Positions 1 through 8,974 of a stretch of DNA of 11,471 bases are shown here, piece after piece (the first letter of the stretch is position 1; the number at the start of each line of letters is the position of its first letter). Source of the DNA: Campylobacteraceae bacterium (GTDB taxonomy: Bacteria > Campylobacterota > Campylobacteria > Campylobacterales > Campylobacteraceae); NCBI GenBank assembly GCA_031290675.1, contig JAITNC010000110.1, forward strand, positions 1 through 11,471, in the 5' to 3' direction. Below the pieces are notes generated by a model that was not told where the DNA came from, did not search any database, and worked only from the letters and a program-made list of their open reading frames with translations. Position numbers and translations under genes: made by a program.

Positions 1-432
1 AAGGATTTGTGGTTTGCCAGACGCAACTGCTCGCAAAGTATCACTATATACGGCAGCAAAAAAATGAACGAGGACATCACTGTTCCACGCAGCAAACTCC
101 CTGAACTGCTTGAGCGGATATACGAAATCTCAACCAAATACGACATTCTCATTCCATGCTTTGGACACACAGGCGACGGCAACGTGCATACAAACGTGAT
201 GGTGGACGGCAGCGACAAAAAGCAGCTTGAGATAGGACACAAAGCCATAGAGGAGATATTTAAGATAACTATAGAGCTTGGCGGCACACTCAGCGGCGAA
301 CACGGTATCGGCATCTCAAAAGCGCCGTTTATGAATCTTGCGTTTAGCGACGTTGAGATGAAGCTTTTTGCTGCTATCAAAAAAACGTTTGACCCAAATA
401 ACATACTAAATCCTTACAAAATGGGTCTGTAG
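1..432 (+). CDS. glcD: FAD-linked oxidase, GlcD-type, C-terminal fragment
   Basis: This is the C-terminal 143 residues of a flavin-dependent 2-hydroxyacid oxidase of the glycolate oxidase GlcD / D-lactate dehydrogenase family; the 5' part lies outside the window. The fragment opens with a family-typical WFARRN segment and then EDITVPRSKLPEL. It continues with FGHTGDGNVHTN (about residues 54-65), a His-rich motif near the flavin and substrate site, and GGTLSGEHGIG, and ends in the characteristic DPNNILNP. This is the FAD-oxidase C domain. Family members oxidise glycolate, lactate or similar acids and pass electrons to the respiratory chain, often with iron-sulfur partner subunits. The exact substrate cannot be told from this piece. 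The next gene starts inside its stop codon (TAGTG), implying co-transcription. Family assignment is strong; the GlcD name is the usual annotation rather than proof of glycolate specificity. Confidence 0.88.
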   Translation, partial: KDLWFARRNCSQSITIYGSKKMNEDITVPRSKLPELLERIYEISTKYDILIPCFGHTGDGNVHTNVMVDGSDKKQLEIGHKAIEEIFKITIELGGTLSGEHGIGISKAPFMNLAFSDVEMKLFAAIKKTFDPNNILNPYKMGL

Positions 433-1328
433 TGAAAAACTTTATCCAAAAATGCAAAAACCTCATCGCTCTCTTGCAAAGGCTCAACGACAAAGACTTG
501 ATGACATACGCTTCAAGTCTTAGCTTTCACACGATACTCTCCGTCATACCCGTGCTTTTGATAACATTTTCTATTTTCACGAAATTGCCGAGCTTTGAGG
601 AGCATTACGAAAAAATAAAATCTTTTATATTTTCATCTCTGCTGCCCTCACATCAAGACGTCATATCCGAATATATAGACACATTTTTGGGCAACACGCT
701 GCAAATGGGCATTTTTGGACTTGTAACGGTGCTTGTCATCTCAATGTTGTTTTTCAAGGATTATGAAAATATTTTCAACAGAATCATACACGCACAGCCC
801 CGCTCATTTTGGCAGTCGCTATCGTCATACTGGACGCTCGTAACGCTCGCCCCCATCTTGCTTGGTGTGTCGTTTTATCTCTCTACTATCATACAAAACT
901 TTTTGAACACTTATGATGAAAACATCAACTTTTTGGCTATATTTCCGTATCTTGTAGTTTGGGCGCTGTTTTTCACGGCCTATATGATATCTTCAAGTGC
1001 GAAAATCCCGCTATATGCGGGGGCGTTGTCGTCATTTTTGGCTTCACTCATCTGGTATCTGTCAAAAACGCTTTTTGTCTTTTATGTGGCTTACAACAAG
1101 ACATATTTGAGCATTTACGGCTCTTTCAGCGTTGTGCTGTTTTTCTTTGTGTGGATATACATCTCGTGGGTTATCTTTCTTTACGGCGTGAGGGTCTGCT
1201 ACATCTTGCAGTCAAGAAAAGACAAAAAAGCAGAAGCAGCCAAGTCCGACAAGAGCGACGGGAAGCATAAAAATCTTCTTCCAAGCGCAGAGAAAGCTCA
1301 AGACGATATAGATACCAAGCAGCCATAA
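432..1328 (+). CDS. YihY/BrkB family inner-membrane protein
   Basis: A 298-residue integral membrane protein of the YihY/virulence factor BrkB family (UPF0761), historically mislabelled ribonuclease BN. Seen directly: the early signature YASSLSFHTILSVIPVLL at about residues 26-43, several long hydrophobic helices (about six), and the late family motif FVWIYISWVIFLYGVRV. The function of the family is not established; a transporter-like role has been suggested. The GTG start at 432 shares one base with the glcD stop, so translation is probably coupled. The C-terminal 38 residues (261-298) are very polar, rich in Lys, Asp, Ser and Ala, and presumably cytoplasmic. They are encoded exactly opposite the end of comEC. 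No separate terminator is visible between the two convergent genes. Confidence 0.9.
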   Translation: MKNFIQKCKNLIALLQRLNDKDLMTYASSLSFHTILSVIPVLLITFSIFTKLPSFEEHYEKIKSFIFSSLLPSHQDVISEYIDTFLGNTLQMGIFGLVTVLVISMLFFKDYENIFNRIIHAQPRSFWQSLSSYWTLVTLAPILLGVSFYLSTIIQNFLNTYDENINFLAIFPYLVVWALFFTAYMISSSAKIPLYAGALSSFLASLIWYLSKTLFVFYVAYNKTYLSIYGSFSVVLFFFVWIYISWVIFLYGVRVCYILQSRKDKKAEAAKSDKSDGKHKNLLPSAEKAQDDIDTKQP

Positions 1329-2483
1329 CGGCGTGGTAAACATAACGCTTTTGGAGCTTAAAGTCAAAGATTGCAGCAAAAAGGCGTCAAAAAGCCCGCC
1401 AAAGCCCGCCAAATGTAAAAACGCTGTGAGCGGGTAAAATACGACAAACAGAAAGCTGAGAGGTATTGACGCTAACTGCTGGAGATTTATCACGTCAAAC
1501 CAATGATGAACTATCGGAGTCATAGCGAAAAACAGCCAAAGATTTATAAGCGCAGCACTTTGCCAGACTTTCAGTACCTTCCCAAAATGCTTGATAAACA
1601 CAAATATAAAAAACACGCCAAACACGGAGAGTATGAAGCCTATATTGAACATCAGGTGCGGAAAAAACGCTATCAAAAGTGCGGACGTGAAAAAGAGTAT
1701 CTCAAAGCCAAGAGCGTTTATGCCACGCCACAAAAACAAAAACCCCAAAACCCCCATAGCGTATGAGCGCAAAAATGACGGCGTCATATCTATCAGCCAC
1801 AGATAATAGCCCAAAATAGCGAAAATCACTAAAGATATGTCCCATCTGGCGTTTCTGTACGGAAAATATCTATCTTGAAAAAAGCGATAAAGCGGTCTGA
1901 ACAGAGCGTATAAAAATCCAAAAATGAGCCCGAGATGAAATCCGCTGATGGCTATGATGTGGGCGACGCCCCATACCTGCACCTGTTCTCGCAGCTGCTT
2001 TGATATGGGCGTAGCCAAAAAAAGTGCGCCGTAAAGTTCCTGCATAAGGGTGTTTTCGTGCTGAGAGGTGATAAAAGTTTTGAGCTTTGATTTGACGCTC
2101 GTGTCATTGACCTCGTGCGCCCACACCAAAACGGATTGCGCCCAAAAACGGTTGCTTACAAACGAGCCAAACGTAACATCGTCGGTTTTGACACGAAAGC
2201 CGACACGCATATTTTGCGTAAATGTGGCATTTGACATATACGTAACGCTCACGCCCAGCCCGCTGTCGCTTTTGATGTACAAACGCTGATATGCTCTGTT
2301 GTTTTTTGAGGTGAGATGTACGATGTTGGCGATATTTCCACGAATAGTAGCCCAACTGTGGCTTTTAAACTCTCTAAAATCCAAATATGTCAAAAAAATA
2401 TTTATAAAAAAAACCGCGCTCAATACCATAACAGCCGCCGCCATCTCAACTTTTGTTTGAAACAGCGGCAAAAAGTGCTTCAT
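1212..2483 (-). CDS. comEC: ComEC/Rec2-family DNA uptake channel, short form
   Basis: A 423-residue polytopic membrane protein of the ComEC/Rec2 family, which forms the inner-membrane channel that carries single-stranded DNA into the cytoplasm during natural transformation. It has an N-terminal helix (about 15-33), then a soluble stretch (35-150) corresponding to the periplasmic OB-like region. The competence-domain signature AISGFHLGLIFGF follows (about 178-190), with PSFLRSYAMG at 235-244 and further helices to the C-terminus. It lacks the C-terminal metallo-beta-lactamase-like domain of long ComEC proteins such as that of Bacillus. Short forms are usual in Campylobacterota. The ATG at 2483 directly abuts the dnaB TAG (TAGATG), and no ribosome binding site is needed beyond a weak AAGG inside dnaB, so translational coupling is likely. 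Its last 117 bases overlap yihY on the other strand. A two-copy tandem 10-mer lies inside the gene. Confidence 0.9.
   Translation of the reverse strand: MKHFLPLFQTKVEMAAAVMVLSAVFFINIFLTYLDFREFKSHSWATIRGNIANIVHLTSKNNRAYQRLYIKSDSGLGVSVTYMSNATFTQNMRVGFRVKTDDVTFGSFVSNRFWAQSVLVWAHEVNDTSVKSKLKTFITSQHENTLMQELYGALFLATPISKQLREQVQVWGVAHIIAISGFHLGLIFGFLYALFRPLYRFFQDRYFPYRNARWDISLVIFAILGYYLWLIDMTPSFLRSYAMGVLGFLFLWRGINALGFEILFFTSALLIAFFPHLMFNIGFILSVFGVFFIFVFIKHFGKVLKVWQSAALINLWLFFAMTPIVHHWFDVINLQQLASIPLSFLFVVFYPLTAFLHLAGFGGLFDAFLLQSLTLSSKSVMFTTPLWLLGIYIVLSFLCAWKKIFMLPVALVGLGCFCFFVFS
1391..1410. repeat. Tandem 10-mer inside comEC
   Basis: Two back-to-back exact copies of AAAGCCCGCC within the comEC coding sequence, where they encode part of LAGFGGLFD on the minus strand. 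As the unit is not a multiple of three, loss or gain of one copy would shift the comEC frame. Confidence 0.7.
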
Positions 2484-3917
2484 CTACACCTTTGGCATAC
2501 CGCTAAAATCGGCTTTTGTATTGTAGCTTTGCTCGTTGCTCGTCTTTGTGCTTTCTACAAATTTCACGCAAGCTTTATGAAAAAGCAGATGAGCGGTGCC
2601 TATAGAACCGTTTCTATTTTTACCTATGATTATTTCAGCCTCCTCAATAGGCTTTTCTTTAAATTGGCTTCTATATTCGGTTATATTGCCGCTTTTGTCT
2701 TTCTCTTTTTTTGACTTCTCCTCTTTCTCTTTCTCGTCTTTCATCTTATAAACATCATCTCTATAGACAAAAAGTATGATGTCGGCGTCTTGTTCTATCG
2801 CGCCTGACTCCCGTATATCGCTCAACATCGGTCTTCTATCGCCGCGCTTTTCGACCTCTCTGTTGAGCTGCGAAAGGGCTACGATAGGCATATCAAGCTC
2901 ACGTGCTAAGAGCTTAAGTCCACGGCTTATCTCGCTCACTTCCAAGTGCCTGTCTTTGTTGTTTGTAACACTCGTCATAAGCTGCAAATAGTCAATGACA
3001 CAAAGTGATATCTCGGGGCATTTTATTTTCAGTCTTCTCAGCTGCGCCCGCACTTGATAGATATTTAGATTTCCCTGGTCATTTACAAAAAATTTCTTTC
3101 TTGAAAAGTCGTTTGCGGCGTCCGAGAGCCTTGTCCACTCATCGTCGCTTAAGTTTCCGACTTTGAGATTTTGGAGCGGTATGGAAGTTTTGGCGCTCAA
3201 CATTCTCAACATGAGCTGTTCAGCCGGCATCTCCAAAGAAAATATCGCCACACCTTTTCCGCTCTCCAAAGAGTGCGCCGCTATGTTCAGACAAAAAGCC
3301 GTTTTACCCATCGCAGGGCGTGCGGCTATGACGATAAAATCGCCGTTATTGAAACCTGTGGTATGTTTGTTGAGCTCATAAAATCCCGTGTCAAGCCCCG
3401 TAACGAGCGTGTTGCCTCTCGCTTTCATCTCTTTGATGTGTTCTATGGCGGCGTATGTCATCTCGGGCGACTCTCGGAACTCCTTCTCGCCGGACTCTTG
3501 CGTGATTTGATATAGCTTTTGCTGGACGATATCCATAGCCTCTTTTGCGGGCAAATCTTTCTCAACCGCCACGTCATTTATAGTCCCCGTGAGCGCTACA
3601 AGCTCTCTTTTTATCGCCTTCTCTTTTATCTCGTTTGTGTATGCGCCGATGCTTGGAAGTGGATTTGTAGAGAGTATGTCAAGCATAGCCGCTTCGTCGA
3701 AAACGCCCTCTTGAGCAAGTCTCTTTTTCAAAAACTCCTCATCTATGGGCAGCTCGTCCTTCTCGCAGTCAAGCATGGCGGAAAATATATTTCTATGTGC
3801 GGGCAGATAAAAATCGCTCGCCTTCAAAAAGCTTGATATCTCCTCAAAAAGGGCGGGGTTAAATATGATAGAGCTAAGAACCGAACGCTCTATGTTGATG
3901 TTGTGCAGGTTATCCAT
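2484..3917 (-). CDS. dnaB: Replicative DNA helicase DnaB
   Basis: A 477-residue DnaB, the hexameric 5'-3' helicase that opens the replication fork and contacts primase. Residues 1-150 form the N-terminal DnaB domain. The RecA-like motor carries Walker A ARPAMGKT (199-206), Walker [10 protein letters not shown] (306-314), SQLNREVE (349-356) and the [18 protein letters not shown] block (362-379). The conserved [12 protein letters not shown] follows at about 429-440. Between VY (390) and AEIII sits a very charged stretch of about 36 residues (391-426), roughly 27 longer than the same loop in E. coli. H. pylori DnaB is known to have a 34-residue insertion in its C-terminal region, so this looks like a lineage trait. 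No intein is present. The start overlaps the ispG end by 8 bases and the stop abuts comEC, placing it in the middle of one operon. Confidence 0.98.
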   Translation of the reverse strand: MDNLHNINIERSVLSSIIFNPALFEEISSFLKASDFYLPAHRNIFSAMLDCEKDELPIDEEFLKKRLAQEGVFDEAAMLDILSTNPLPSIGAYTNEIKEKAIKRELVALTGTINDVAVEKDLPAKEAMDIVQQKLYQITQESGEKEFRESPEMTYAAIEHIKEMKARGNTLVTGLDTGFYELNKHTTGFNNGDFIVIAARPAMGKTAFCLNIAAHSLESGKGVAIFSLEMPAEQLMLRMLSAKTSIPLQNLKVGNLSDDEWTRLSDAANDFSRKKFFVNDQGNLNIYQVRAQLRRLKIKCPEISLCVIDYLQLMTSVTNNKDRHLEVSEISRGLKLLARELDMPIVALSQLNREVEKRGDRRPMLSDIRESGAIEQDADIILFVYRDDVYKMKDEKEKEEKSKKEKDKSGNITEYRSQFKEKPIEEAEIIIGKNRNGSIGTAHLLFHKACVKFVESTKTSNEQSYNTKADFSGMPKV

Positions 3918-4968
3918 TTGCGGCCTCTTTCTCTACCTCTTGTAAAAATCTCTCGACCAATTCGCTCTCCTTAAGTTTGGCTACAATCTCGCCTTTTTTG
4001 ATGATAAGCCCGCTTCCTTTGCCAAACGCTATCGCTACATCAGCCTCTTTCGCTTCGCCTATCGCGTTCACGACACAGCCCATAACGGAGATATTTAGAG
4101 GCGTTTTTATGTGCGCCGTTCTCTTTTCTATGACTTTGATGGCGCTAACGAGGTCAGCCTCTATGCGCCCGCACGTAGGGCAAGAAACTATGTTTATCCC
4201 ATCTTTCGCACGTCCGCTGTTTTTCAGTATGGCTTTGGCTACCTTGACCTCTTCCTCAAGCTCCCCTGTGATAGAAACTCTCATCGTATCGCCGATACCT
4301 TCCAACAAAAGCGTACCCAAAGCGATAGACGACTTGATAGTTGAGTGAAAAAGCGTGCCGGCTTCCGTAACGCCAAGATGAAACGGATACTCCACAAGCG
4401 TTCTTAGCGTTCTGTAAGCCTCAACAGTGCGTGCGACATCGCTCGCTTTGAGGGAAACTTTGAGGTTTGTAAAGTCCAAATCTTCCAAGTATTTTATGTT
4501 ATAAAGTGCGGACTCTACCATACCTTTTGGCGTAGCGCCGTATTTGTGCTCAAACTCTTTCTCCAAACTTCCGGCATTTACGCCGATACGAATAGGAATC
4601 CCGCGCTCTTTGCACGCTTTCACGACCTCTTTAACTCTCGCCTTTTCGCCGATATTTCCCGGATTTATCCTGATACAATCAACAACTTCAGCGGCGATAA
4701 GAGCCAAACGGTAATTAAAATGTATATCAGCCACAAGCGGGAGTGAAATCTGTGATTTTATCGCTTTCAAGGCGTGTGCAGCGTCATAATCAGGCACAGC
4801 CACACGCACGATATCACAGCCTGCGAAATGCAGTCTTTTTATCTGCTCAACGGTAGCATTTACATCGTGTGTTTTGGAAAATGTCATAGACTGTACGGAT
4901 ACAGGCGCGTCCCCGCCTACCAGCACACCGCCGACATTTATCTGCTTTGTTTTATATCTTTTTTGCAT
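3910..4968 (-). CDS. ispG: 4-hydroxy-3-methylbut-2-enyl-diphosphate synthase (MEP pathway)
   Basis: IspG (GcpE) converts 2-C-methyl-D-erythritol 2,4-cyclodiphosphate to HMBPP, the penultimate step of the MEP isoprenoid pathway, using a [4Fe-4S] cluster in the cytoplasm. From the ATG at 4968 it is 352 residues, the normal bacterial length. The TIM-barrel part shows [14 protein letters not shown] (22-35), VADIHF (79-84), RINPGNIG (100-107), [11 protein letters not shown] (127-137) and LGVTEAGT (198-205). The cluster domain has SCPTCGR with Cys263 and Cys266, Cys298 in VMGCVVN, and Glu305 in GEAKEAD: the three Cys and one Glu ligands expected. The frame stays open upstream to 5070, but that extension is low-complexity (four prolines in a row) and begins ahead of a better start with AGAGG 12 bases upstream. 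I therefore reject it. First gene of the ispG-dnaB-comEC operon. Confidence 0.97.
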   Translation of the reverse strand: MQKRYKTKQINVGGVLVGGDAPVSVQSMTFSKTHDVNATVEQIKRLHFAGCDIVRVAVPDYDAAHALKAIKSQISLPLVADIHFNYRLALIAAEVVDCIRINPGNIGEKARVKEVVKACKERGIPIRIGVNAGSLEKEFEHKYGATPKGMVESALYNIKYLEDLDFTNLKVSLKASDVARTVEAYRTLRTLVEYPFHLGVTEAGTLFHSTIKSSIALGTLLLEGIGDTMRVSITGELEEEVKVAKAILKNSGRAKDGINIVSCPTCGRIEADLVSAIKVIEKRTAHIKTPLNISVMGCVVNAIGEAKEADVAIAFGKGSGLIIKKGEIVAKLKESELVERFLQEVEKEAANG

Positions 4969-4990
4969 TTTAAATTTTCGCCTCTGAGAT

Positions 4991-5012
4991 GTCGCAAAAT
5001 GATAGCGAAAAT
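4991..5012 (-). promoter_or_regulatory. Candidate promoter for the ispG-dnaB-comEC operon
   Basis: On the minus strand a TATCAT box (4999-5004) follows an AT-rich TTAATTTTCGC stretch, which would place a transcription start near 4992 and a leader of about 25 bases before the ispG ATG. A second possible box, TATTAT, lies at 5080-5085 on the same strand and would give a leader of about 110 bases. The Campylobacterota sigma-70 pattern needs little or no -35 element, so neither can be confirmed by eye. Confidence 0.35.
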
Positions 5013-5078
5013 TAACAAAAAGATAGTTTAGGGGTGGCGGAGGCAAGAGAAAAAAGTCACCACAAAACACCTTATTTG

Positions 5079-5084
5079 TATAAT
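5079..5084 (+). promoter_or_regulatory. Possible upstream -10 box for ppk
   Basis: A perfect TATAAT at 5079-5084, preceded by TTTG, lies 90 bases before the ppk ATG. It could serve as a distal ppk promoter. It overlaps a TATTAT on the other strand that could drive ispG, so the two directions may compete here. Sequence match only. Confidence 0.35.
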
Positions 5085-5120
5085 AGTATCAGTTAAAGAA
5101 ACATTTTAAATAACTTTTAT

Positions 5121-5168
5121 CCCTTTTTTGGATAAAATTAAAGATTAGAACCAATTTTAGCAAAGGGG
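5121..5168 (+). promoter_or_regulatory. Candidate ppk promoter and ribosome binding site
   Basis: The string TTTTTTGGATAAAAT (5124-5138) matches the Campylobacterota sigma-70 pattern of a T-rich run and G just before a TATAAT-like box, here TAAAAT at 5133-5138. A start near 5145 would give a leader of about 30 bases. The ribosome binding site AAGGGG (5163-5168) sits 6 bases before the ppk ATG, which fixes that start. Confidence 0.5.
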
Positions 5169-5174
5169 CAAATT

Positions 5175-7268
5175 ATGAACGATTTAGACAACCCGGAATT
5201 ATATCTGAACAGAGAGATATCTTGGCTTCATTTTAACACACGAGTTTTGAGTGAATCACTCAAAAAAGAGTTACCGCCGCTTGAGAGGCTAAAATTTATA
5301 GCTATTTACGCCACAAATCTTGATGAATTTTATATGATAAGGGTGGCGGGCTTGAAACAGCTCCTCTCAGCCGGCATCATCACTACGGGCAATGACCGCC
5401 AGAGCACACTTGACCAGCTGCGCGAGATACGAGAGTATATCACGACCGAAAAAGATGTGCTTGAGTCAAGCTACAACGATATCGCTGCGGAGCTTGTAAA
5501 AGAAAATCTTTTTATCACAAAATACAGCGAAGCGAGCGATGAGATAAAAGCAAAAGCAGATGAGTTTTTTCACTCAAATATACTGCCCGTCATAGTCCCC
5601 ATAGCCGTTGACGCCACGCACCCGTTCCCGCACCTGAACAACCTCAGCTTCTCGCTTGCGGTCAAACTGCAAGACGGCGAAAGCGGCAAAATAAAATACG
5701 GCATGATACGCATACCACGTGTTTTGCCGAGATTTTTTAAGGCGAGCGAAAACGTCTATATGCCCATAGAGTCTATCGTCAGATGGCACGTAGAGGTCAT
5801 ATTTCCGGGCTACACACTCATAGCTTCCGCCCCTTTTGTGGTCACGAGAAACGCCGATATGAACATAGAAGAGGAGGAGGCGGACGACTTTATGCTGATG
5901 ATGGAGCAAGGGTTGAAACTGCGCAGAAAAGGGGCTTTCGTAAGGCTAAATATCAAAAAAGACTCTGACGCTGACCTGCTTGAGTTTTTGAACTCCCATA
6001 TGCAGATTTTGCAAAAAGATATTTATGAGTATGACATTCCGCTAAACCTCGGCGCATTGTGGCAGATAGTAGGCAACAAGGACTTTATGCACCTCGTCGC
6101 CACGCCAAACACGCCAAAGATACTGCCGCCGCTTGACACAAATGAGTCCATTTTCACGACCATAGACAAAGGCGATGTCCTCATAGCCCACCCGTACGAG
6201 AGTTTTGACCCTGTAACTTCGTTTATCCAAGAGGCGGCGAAAGACCCGAAAGTTATATCTATTCGTATGACGCTTTACCGTGTTGAGAAAAACTCCCCCA
6301 TCGTTCAAGCGTTGATAAATGCGGCGAGCGACGGCAAACAGGTAACAGCCATGGTAGAGCTGAAAGCTCGTTTTGATGAGGAGAACAATCTCCACTGGGC
6401 AAAAGCGCTGGAGAGTGCGGGAGCTCACGTGATATACGGCATCACGGGCTTTAAAGTACACGCGAAACTGACCCAAGTTATCCGCCAAATAGACGGCAAA
6501 CTCAAGTTTTATATGCATTTCGGCACGGGTAATTACAACGCCAGCTCGGCAAGACTCTACACGGATATCAGCTTTTTTACCTCACGGGAAGACTACGCCA
6601 AGGACTCCACGACGTTTTTCCACATCTTATCCGGCTTCTCAAAAAATAAAAAACTTGAAACGCTCTCAATGTCGCCTATGCAGATAAAAAACCGTGTTAT
6701 CGCTATGATAAACAAAGAGGCTGAGGAGGGCGCAAATGGACAAATCATAGCCAAGATGAACGCTCTCGTGGACTCTGACGTCATCAAAGCCCTCTACAAC
6801 GCCTCTATCAAGGGCGTCAAGATAGACCTCATCGTGAGGGGCATCTGCTGTCTGCGACCAAACGTGAAGGACGTGAGCGAAAATATCACCGTCAAATCTA
6901 TGGTCGGCAAGTATCTTGAACACGCAAGAGTTTTTTACTTCAAAAACTCAAAGCCAAACTTTTTCATATCAAGTGCGGATTGGATGCCGCGAAACCTTGA
7001 GAGGCGTTTGGAGCTTATGACGCCGATAGAAGACAAGACTTTGCAAAAGAAACTTTTTGAGATTTTGCAGCTTCAACTCAGCGACAACGCTTTGAGCTGG
7101 TCGCTCGGCAATGACGGCAAATATACGAAAATAGCGGGCGATGAGAAGCAGGTAAACTGCCAGCAGACGCTTGAGGAGTACATCAACCGTATGCACAAAA
7201 CGCTGAAAAAAGATGTCGGCACGGCGAAAGTGGAGCAGTTGGCGAAAAAGTTGTTTAAGGATAGCTGA
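5175..7268 (+). CDS. ppk1: Polyphosphate kinase 1
   Basis: A 697-residue PPK1, which reversibly builds inorganic polyphosphate from the gamma-phosphate of ATP. It has the full four-domain plan: N domain from [18 protein letters not shown]; a head domain with [14 protein letters not shown]; the C1 domain with [30 protein letters not shown] and FKVHAKL; and the C2 domain with [18 protein letters not shown] and [13 protein letters not shown]. His429 in VHAKL corresponds to the autophosphorylated E. coli His435. His583 matches His592, and Arg369 and Arg399 match Arg375 and Arg405. All key residues are present, so the enzyme should be active. A strong AAGGGG ribosome binding site supports the ATG at 5175. 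It heads a run of closely spaced genes reaching 10319. Long antisense open frames inside it are shadows of its codon use. Confidence 0.98.
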   Translation: MNDLDNPELYLNREISWLHFNTRVLSESLKKELPPLERLKFIAIYATNLDEFYMIRVAGLKQLLSAGIITTGNDRQSTLDQLREIREYITTEKDVLESSYNDIAAELVKENLFITKYSEASDEIKAKADEFFHSNILPVIVPIAVDATHPFPHLNNLSFSLAVKLQDGESGKIKYGMIRIPRVLPRFFKASENVYMPIESIVRWHVEVIFPGYTLIASAPFVVTRNADMNIEEEEADDFMLMMEQGLKLRRKGAFVRLNIKKDSDADLLEFLNSHMQILQKDIYEYDIPLNLGALWQIVGNKDFMHLVATPNTPKILPPLDTNESIFTTIDKGDVLIAHPYESFDPVTSFIQEAAKDPKVISIRMTLYRVEKNSPIVQALINAASDGKQVTAMVELKARFDEENNLHWAKALESAGAHVIYGITGFKVHAKLTQVIRQIDGKLKFYMHFGTGNYNASSARLYTDISFFTSREDYAKDSTTFFHILSGFSKNKKLETLSMSPMQIKNRVIAMINKEAEEGANGQIIAKMNALVDSDVIKALYNASIKGVKIDLIVRGICCLRPNVKDVSENITVKSMVGKYLEHARVFYFKNSKPNFFISSADWMPRNLERRLELMTPIEDKTLQKKLFEILQLQLSDNALSWSLGNDGKYTKIAGDEKQVNCQQTLEEYINRMHKTLKKDVGTAKVEQLAKKLFKDS

Positions 7269-7288
7269 AAAAATACAAGGGGTTGCAT

Positions 7289-7804
7289 ATGGAAGTTGAA
7301 AATACATCAAAAAATGTTTTCAAGTCTTTTAGGATATCTTGGACTGTGTATGTGCGTGTAATTGTGGTGTTTGCCATCAAAATAGCCATTTTGTTTGGTC
7401 TGTATTATTTTGCGATGCACGTTTTGCAAAGTGAGTTTGCAATACCTGTAAACATCATCAACATCATCGCGATATCCTTGCTTGCGGTTGGACTTATATT
7501 TTTTACAATCAATATCCTGACGCTCAGAAGTATCGTCCTGTATACAAATGAGGACGGCGTTTGGGTATATCGCGGCATTTTCCCTTGGTCAAGGGGTGCT
7601 TCCGGCGTCAAATGGCGGGATTTGGATAGCGCAAGTTATATCACTAAATTTTCCAGCTGGCTTCTGCAAACTTACACTATCAAAGTTGAGCATCGTTTTA
7701 CAAAAGACAATGAAATTGTATTAAACAGCGTCTACAAGGGGCAAAACGCCGCTATGCATATCAATGAATTGCATAAAGAATTTGTATCAAATGCACAAGA
7801 ATAG
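7289..7804 (+). CDS. Two-helix membrane protein with probable bacterial PH-like domain
   Basis: A 171-residue protein I do not recognise by name. Two hydrophobic helices (about residues 17-45 and 50-76) form a hairpin. They are followed by a soluble C-terminal part with short beta-like strands (IVLYTNEDGVWVYRGIF, VKWRDLDSASYI, YTIKVEHRF, EIVLNSVYKG) and a closing helix (about 150-165). Two membrane helices followed by a beta-rich domain of roughly 90 residues is the layout of small bacterial PH-domain (YdbS/bPH-like) proteins, so I infer such a domain; this is a fold guess without a diagnostic motif. The ATG at 7289 is chosen because AAGGGG (7277-7282) lies 6 bases upstream; a TTG at 7283 would touch that site. 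It begins 20 bases after ppk and is probably co-transcribed with it. Confidence 0.72.
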   Translation: MEVENTSKNVFKSFRISWTVYVRVIVVFAIKIAILFGLYYFAMHVLQSEFAIPVNIINIIAISLLAVGLIFFTINILTLRSIVLYTNEDGVWVYRGIFPWSRGASGVKWRDLDSASYITKFSSWLLQTYTIKVEHRFTKDNEIVLNSVYKGQNAAMHINELHKEFVSNAQE

Positions 7805-7814
7805 CAGAGTAGTG

Positions 7815-8351
7815 ATGGTGAGAAATATGCGTACTTTTTTGCTGATGACATTGGTACTTTTGTCGCTCAATGGCTGCTTTTCCAAGTGGTCGCTGCAAGA
7901 GAAAGAGCAGTTCAAAAGCGAATGCGAAAGCTCTCAAACGACAGATTACTTGTCTGTTTATTTTGAGGGTTTTAGCTATGCCGAGATTGAAAAAATAGAA
8001 GTCAAACAGGTGCGGGACGGCGGGGTCATAGAGACATTTTTTATCTATCCCGATATCCGCCGCTTCAAGCATGAAAACATTGACGAACTTTCTATCATGG
8101 GCAGTGCCACCATAAGGCAGGAGATATATCTCGCCGATAGTTATCATTTTACGCTTTCAAGCGAACAAAGCTTTGTTTTGGGAGAGATAAAGATGATAGT
8201 CTGGCCGCAATATACCATGTTCAGCGAGGGGTATGGCTGCAGACTTGGAGAGTTTAGCATTGATGGCGTGAAAAGTGACTCTGGCCATATCAACCTTGTC
8301 AAAAAAGGCTACAAAGACCCCCTTAAAAAAGCATATGAAGAGAAGTTATGA
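7815..8351 (+). CDS. Putative lipoprotein of unknown function
   Basis: A protein of about 178 residues with a lipoprotein signal peptide: basic start MVRNMR, hydrophobic core FLLMTLVLLSL, and lipobox LNGC with the modified Cys at residue 21. The rest is soluble and mixed alpha/beta with no family I recognise. It has three further Cys-free hydrophobic strands and a second Cys pair candidate at CES and YGC. It should be anchored to the inner or outer membrane facing the periplasm. Start choice: ATG 7815 has AGAG 5 bases upstream; ATG 7827 would also keep the whole signal peptide, and ATG 7764 or 7791 would add an unlikely N-terminal tail. The stop overlaps the next start (ATGA), so it is coupled to the membrane gene that follows. 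Confidence 0.72.
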   Translation: MVRNMRTFLLMTLVLLSLNGCFSKWSLQEKEQFKSECESSQTTDYLSVYFEGFSYAEIEKIEVKQVRDGGVIETFFIYPDIRRFKHENIDELSIMGSATIRQEIYLADSYHFTLSSEQSFVLGEIKMIVWPQYTMFSEGYGCRLGEFSIDGVKSDSGHINLVKKGYKDPLKKAYEEKL

Positions 8352-8974
8352 CTTCAAAAAAGCGTGAAACGGGCATTTTTGACTGCCTAAATGTCGCTTT
8401 TGCGCTATTTTGGTCATATCAGTTTTTGCAAACAGGCTTGTTTCCGCAAAGCGATCGAGAAAGCATTTTTATGGTTTTCTTTCTTTGTGCGGAACTTATG
8501 TGCATCATACTCGCTCTTTGGCTAAACACCGTTTTGTATACCTTCGCCGAATACAAAGCTATGCTCAAAACAAAAGGCGATATCGTCTGGTTCGTCATCG
8601 TGGCTACTTTTGTGATAGCTTTTCTTGCTATGGCAGGTGGATTTTTCTTTGAGATAAACGACCTCTCGGACAATAACTTTTTCATTATCCTTTATATATT
8701 ATTATTGTTCAGCAGAATATTCTCAGCACTGTTTGCAGACTACGGCGATATGAGTAGAGATGCTTATATGCAGATGAGAGATAAAGAGTTGCACATAAAG
8801 ATGATGATACTTGGCGCAGTGCTTTTGGTTGGGGTGATACCGATGCTTTTTGAAATTGACGGTTTTGGTAATTTTTTCACTTTTATGTTTACAGGCTGCG
8901 TTTACTTTTTTATTTTGAGCGTATACGATACGTACGGCATCATCAAAATTTTGCGAGAACGCCGCAATGGCTGA
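8348..8974 (+). CDS. Six-helix membrane protein, paralogue A
   Basis: A 208-residue integral membrane protein that I cannot assign to a named family. Hydrophobic segments at about 14-33, 39-65, 79-101, 110-130, 150-168 and 175-198 suggest six helices with a basic C-terminal tail (ILRERRNG). It resembles the next gene product over its whole length. Shared anchors in the same order are FD (11-12), LFP (31-33), an acidic residue then Arg (36-37), EL (49-50), an aromatic YI helix with a following Arg (123), IP (164-165), FEI (168-170) and ILS (189-191). Its ATG overlaps the lipoprotein stop by 4 bases, and its end overlaps the next start by 8, which implies coupled production of these proteins. 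Confidence 0.75.
   Translation: MTSKKRETGIFDCLNVAFALFWSYQFLQTGLFPQSDRESIFMVFFLCAELMCIILALWLNTVLYTFAEYKAMLKTKGDIVWFVIVATFVIAFLAMAGGFFFEINDLSDNNFFIILYILLLFSRIFSALFADYGDMSRDAYMQMRDKELHIKMMILGAVLLVGVIPMLFEIDGFGNFFTFMFTGCVYFFILSVYDTYGIIKILRERRNG

Noticed and set aside
4969..5070. 34-residue N-terminal extension of IspG
   Set aside because: It is low-complexity (poly-Pro), unlike any IspG N-terminus, and covers the likely promoter region; [10 protein letters not shown] at 4968 is the family-typical start.
6042..6518. 158-codon antisense open frame within ppk1
   Set aside because: It lies wholly opposite a strongly conserved enzyme gene and has no binding site or family features.
7283..7288. TTG start for the PH-like protein
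   Set aside because: It touches the AAGGGG ribosome binding site; the ATG at 7289 has correct spacing.
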